DNA of 6,741 bases. Origin: Desulfobacula sp. GTDB taxonomy: Bacteria > Desulfobacterota > Desulfobacteria > Desulfobacterales > Desulfobacteraceae. Position 1 is the stretch's first letter; every line of letters begins with the position of its first letter. The DNA is taken from positions 1 through 6,741 of the forward strand of contig NZ_JAIOSW010000205.1 in the NCBI RefSeq assembly GCF_021107415.1, read 5' to 3'. The translations under genes and the position numbers were made by a program. The notes beneath the pieces are model-generated. The model had not been told where the DNA came from, made no database searches, and saw only the letters and a program-made list of their open reading frames with translations. Shown here in pieces: positions 5,087 to 6,741 of the stretch.

Positions 5087-6741
5087 GTGTACGAAAATCT
5101 AAATAGATTTGAGCAAATAGTCTTTGATATATGCTCAGTGGTTCTGGTCGTTTTTTACTCCTATGCTGCGATACTTCAGCCCATGGCAACTCAGTATCAC
5201 AGGGGAGTTTATGTCATTATAACTTATGTTCTGGTCTTCCTGGCTTACAAATCAAAATCCAAAATTATGAGGGCTGTGGATTATCTCCTCATTTTTCTTT
5301 CCCTTGTCTCCATTGGCTATTGGATGCTCAATTTTGAAGTAATCAATTACCGCACAGGTGCAGAAACAACAACAGATATGGTATTTGCCATTATTGGTGT
5401 TTTAATCGGCATTGAGCTTGCCAGACGGGTGGTGGGCAATGTCTTTGTTATTTTAGGCACCGTAATGCTGCTTTATGGTGTTTACGGATATATGGCACCG
5501 GATCTGATTTCCCATGCAGGGGCACCGTTTACAGAATTGTGTGTCAGTATATTTTATAAGAGCGACGGGGTATTTGGTATTATGGCCAATGTTCTGGCCA
5601 CTTATGTAATTTTATTTGTCCTTTTTGGTGCTTTCCTGGAAAAATGCGGTGCCCAGAAATTTTTCATTGACTGGCCCCTTGCTGCTGTTGGTCATACAAT
5701 AGGTGGCCCTGCCAAAGTATCTGTTATTGCATCGGGACTTTTTGGGTCCATTTCAGGATCAGCCATTGCCAATACGGTTTCCACAGGCATGTTTACCATT
5801 CCAATGATGAAAAAAGCAGGATTTAGACCCCATATTGCCGGTGGAATAGAGCCTGCCGCTTCTATTGGTGGAATGTTCATGCCTCCCATTATGGGTGCCG
5901 GTGGATTCATCATGGCTGAGCTGACAGGTGTGCCCTATTCCAGAATTATGCTTGTGGCCATATTTCCGGCGGTCATGTATTTTTTTTCTGTATATGTCAT
6001 GGTTCATTATGAAGCCAAAAAATATAATATTGTGGGTGAAAAATCAGAAGTTTCAGCCATGGAAATTTTTAAAAAACAATGGTTTTATGCCATTCCTTTG
6101 ATTGGCATCACCATTTTTATGCTCTATGGATTTTCTCCCGGATACTCAGCCATTATCGGCCTTCTATCCTGTATTGTCATCAGTTATGCCAGAAAAGAAA
6201 CAAGGATCGGTCCCAAAAGATTTGTTGAGGCTGCAAGAGAAGGCACTGCCAACAGCCTTAAGATCGGTGCAACTGTGGGTATTATTGGTATTATCATAGG
6301 TGTTCTGACTTTTTCCGGTCTGGTGCTGACCTTTGCTGATATTGTGATTGAGCTGGCAGGCGGTTCGTTATTGCTGACGATTCTGCTGATAGCTCTTGCA
6401 TCACTGGTGCTGGGAATGGGTGTGCCGGTGACGGCAGCCTATTTGATCACTGCAGTGGTTGCTGTCCCAGCCCTGACCCATCTGGGAGTCAATCAAATTG
6501 CAGCCCATATGATTGTTTACTGGCTGTCACAGGATTCCAATATAACCCCCCCGGTCTGCATAGCCGCCTTTGCCGGTGCAACCATTGCAAAAGCCAACAT
6601 GTGGAAAACAGCCTTTACATCATTTAAGTTTGCAAAATTTCTATACCTGGGCCCCGTTCTTTTTGGTTATGTACCCGGATTCTCCCTTGATGGCAGTTCA
6701 ACCGACATTATTAAGGCATTTGTTCTGATTCTGTTTGGAAC
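5087..6741 (+). CDS. TRAP transporter fused permease (4TM/12TM, DctQ-DctM fusion), 3'-truncated by window edge
   Basis: Seen: the frame is open from GTG 5087 to the right edge, giving 551 residues without a stop. The family is usually about 620-700, so roughly the last 70-150 residues are missing. The protein is strongly hydrophobic. Four segments near residues 11-31, 40-55, 65-83 and 95-110 form the DctQ-like part, which ends in the GIELARRVVG motif typical of fused permeases. The DctM-like part holds GSISGSAIANT (220-230), EPAASIGGMFMPP (255-267), GMGVPVTAAYL (443-453) and SQDSNITPPV (481-490), which resemble the conserved membrane hairpin and substrate/Na+ path motifs of DctM. Known: in TAXI systems one inner-membrane protein replaces separate Q and M subunits and uses the ion gradient, not ATP. 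It follows its binding protein by 76 bases with a palindrome between. GTG rather than ATG may lower its translation. Class sure; substrate unknown. Confidence 0.95.
   Translation, partial: MYENLNRFEQIVFDICSVVLVVFYSYAAILQPMATQYHRGVYVIITYVLVFLAYKSKSKIMRAVDYLLIFLSLVSIGYWMLNFEVINYRTGAETTTDMVFAIIGVLIGIELARRVVGNVFVILGTVMLLYGVYGYMAPDLISHAGAPFTELCVSIFYKSDGVFGIMANVLATYVILFVLFGAFLEKCGAQKFFIDWPLAAVGHTIGGPAKVSVIASGLFGSISGSAIANTVSTGMFTIPMMKKAGFRPHIAGGIEPAASIGGMFMPPIMGAGGFIMAELTGVPYSRIMLVAIFPAVMYFFSVYVMVHYEAKKYNIVGEKSEVSAMEIFKKQWFYAIPLIGITIFMLYGFSPGYSAIIGLLSCIVISYARKETRIGPKRFVEAAREGTANSLKIGATVGIIGIIIGVLTFSGLVLTFADIVIELAGGSLLLTILLIALASLVLGMGVPVTAAYLITAVVAVPALTHLGVNQIAAHMIVYWLSQDSNITPPVCIAAFAGATIAKANMWKTAFTSFKFAKFLYLGPVLFGYVPGFSLDGSSTDIIKAFVLILFG

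Noticed and set aside
5131..5337. Short + strand frame of 68 residues inside the permease
   Set aside because: It lies in another frame of the fused permease gene, whose frame runs from 5087 and encodes clear membrane segments.
1..6741. CRISPR array, tRNA, rRNA, insertion sequence or prophage genes
   Set aside because: No spaced direct repeats, cloverleaf-like segment, transposase, integrase or phage protein was seen on either strand.

Overview
The window looks like a chromosomal piece of an anaerobic, sulfate-reducer-like member of the Desulfobacterota (former Deltaproteobacteria), perhaps of the Desulfobacteraceae. The reasons are moderately AT-rich genes, many Cys-rich iron-sulfur proteins, a hybrid cluster protein with a linked ferredoxin, a small siroheme/ferredoxin protein, and a TAXI-type TRAP transporter. 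The taxonomic placement is inference; no rRNA or other marker gene is present. All genes lie on the + strand. The first and last genes are cut by the window edges.

Region 1 (2-3900) is a compact run of four genes. It starts with hcp, of which the N-terminal ~59 codons lie outside; all eight hybrid-cluster ligands are visible. Next come a Cys-rich zinc-ribbon/HD-domain protein whose HD dyad reads Tyr-Asp, a dicluster-type ferredoxin with a long Cys-rich C-terminal domain, and a 262-residue protein that joins a PCP_red-like N-terminus, a minimal siroheme/[4Fe-4S] domain and a two-cluster ferredoxin module. The last two genes overlap by ATGA. The two gaps inside the run (76 and 74 bases) each hold an inverted repeat able to form an RNA hairpin. 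The likely theme is handling of NO, hydroxylamine or related reactive nitrogen species, with ferredoxin-type electron supply. The roles of the HD protein and the siroheme protein are unknown.

Region 2 (3901-4044) is a non-coding gap. It has an AT-rich perfect inverted repeat touching the previous stop codon, a plausible sigma70-type promoter and a strong ribosome binding site.

Region 3 (4045-6741) is a TRAP transporter of the TAXI class. It consists of a secreted periplasmic binding protein and a fused 4TM/12TM permease that starts at GTG 5087 and runs off the right edge (551 codons seen). Between them lie an FNR/CRP-like dyad and a perfect 12-bp palindrome that may be a copy of a dispersed repeat or a differential-expression hairpin. 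The substrate cannot be read from the sequence.

Nothing here is a clear new defence or mobile system. The most interesting material is the composition of the hcp gene run: a degenerate HD domain, a ferredoxin with a missing cluster ligand, and a miniature siroheme protein.
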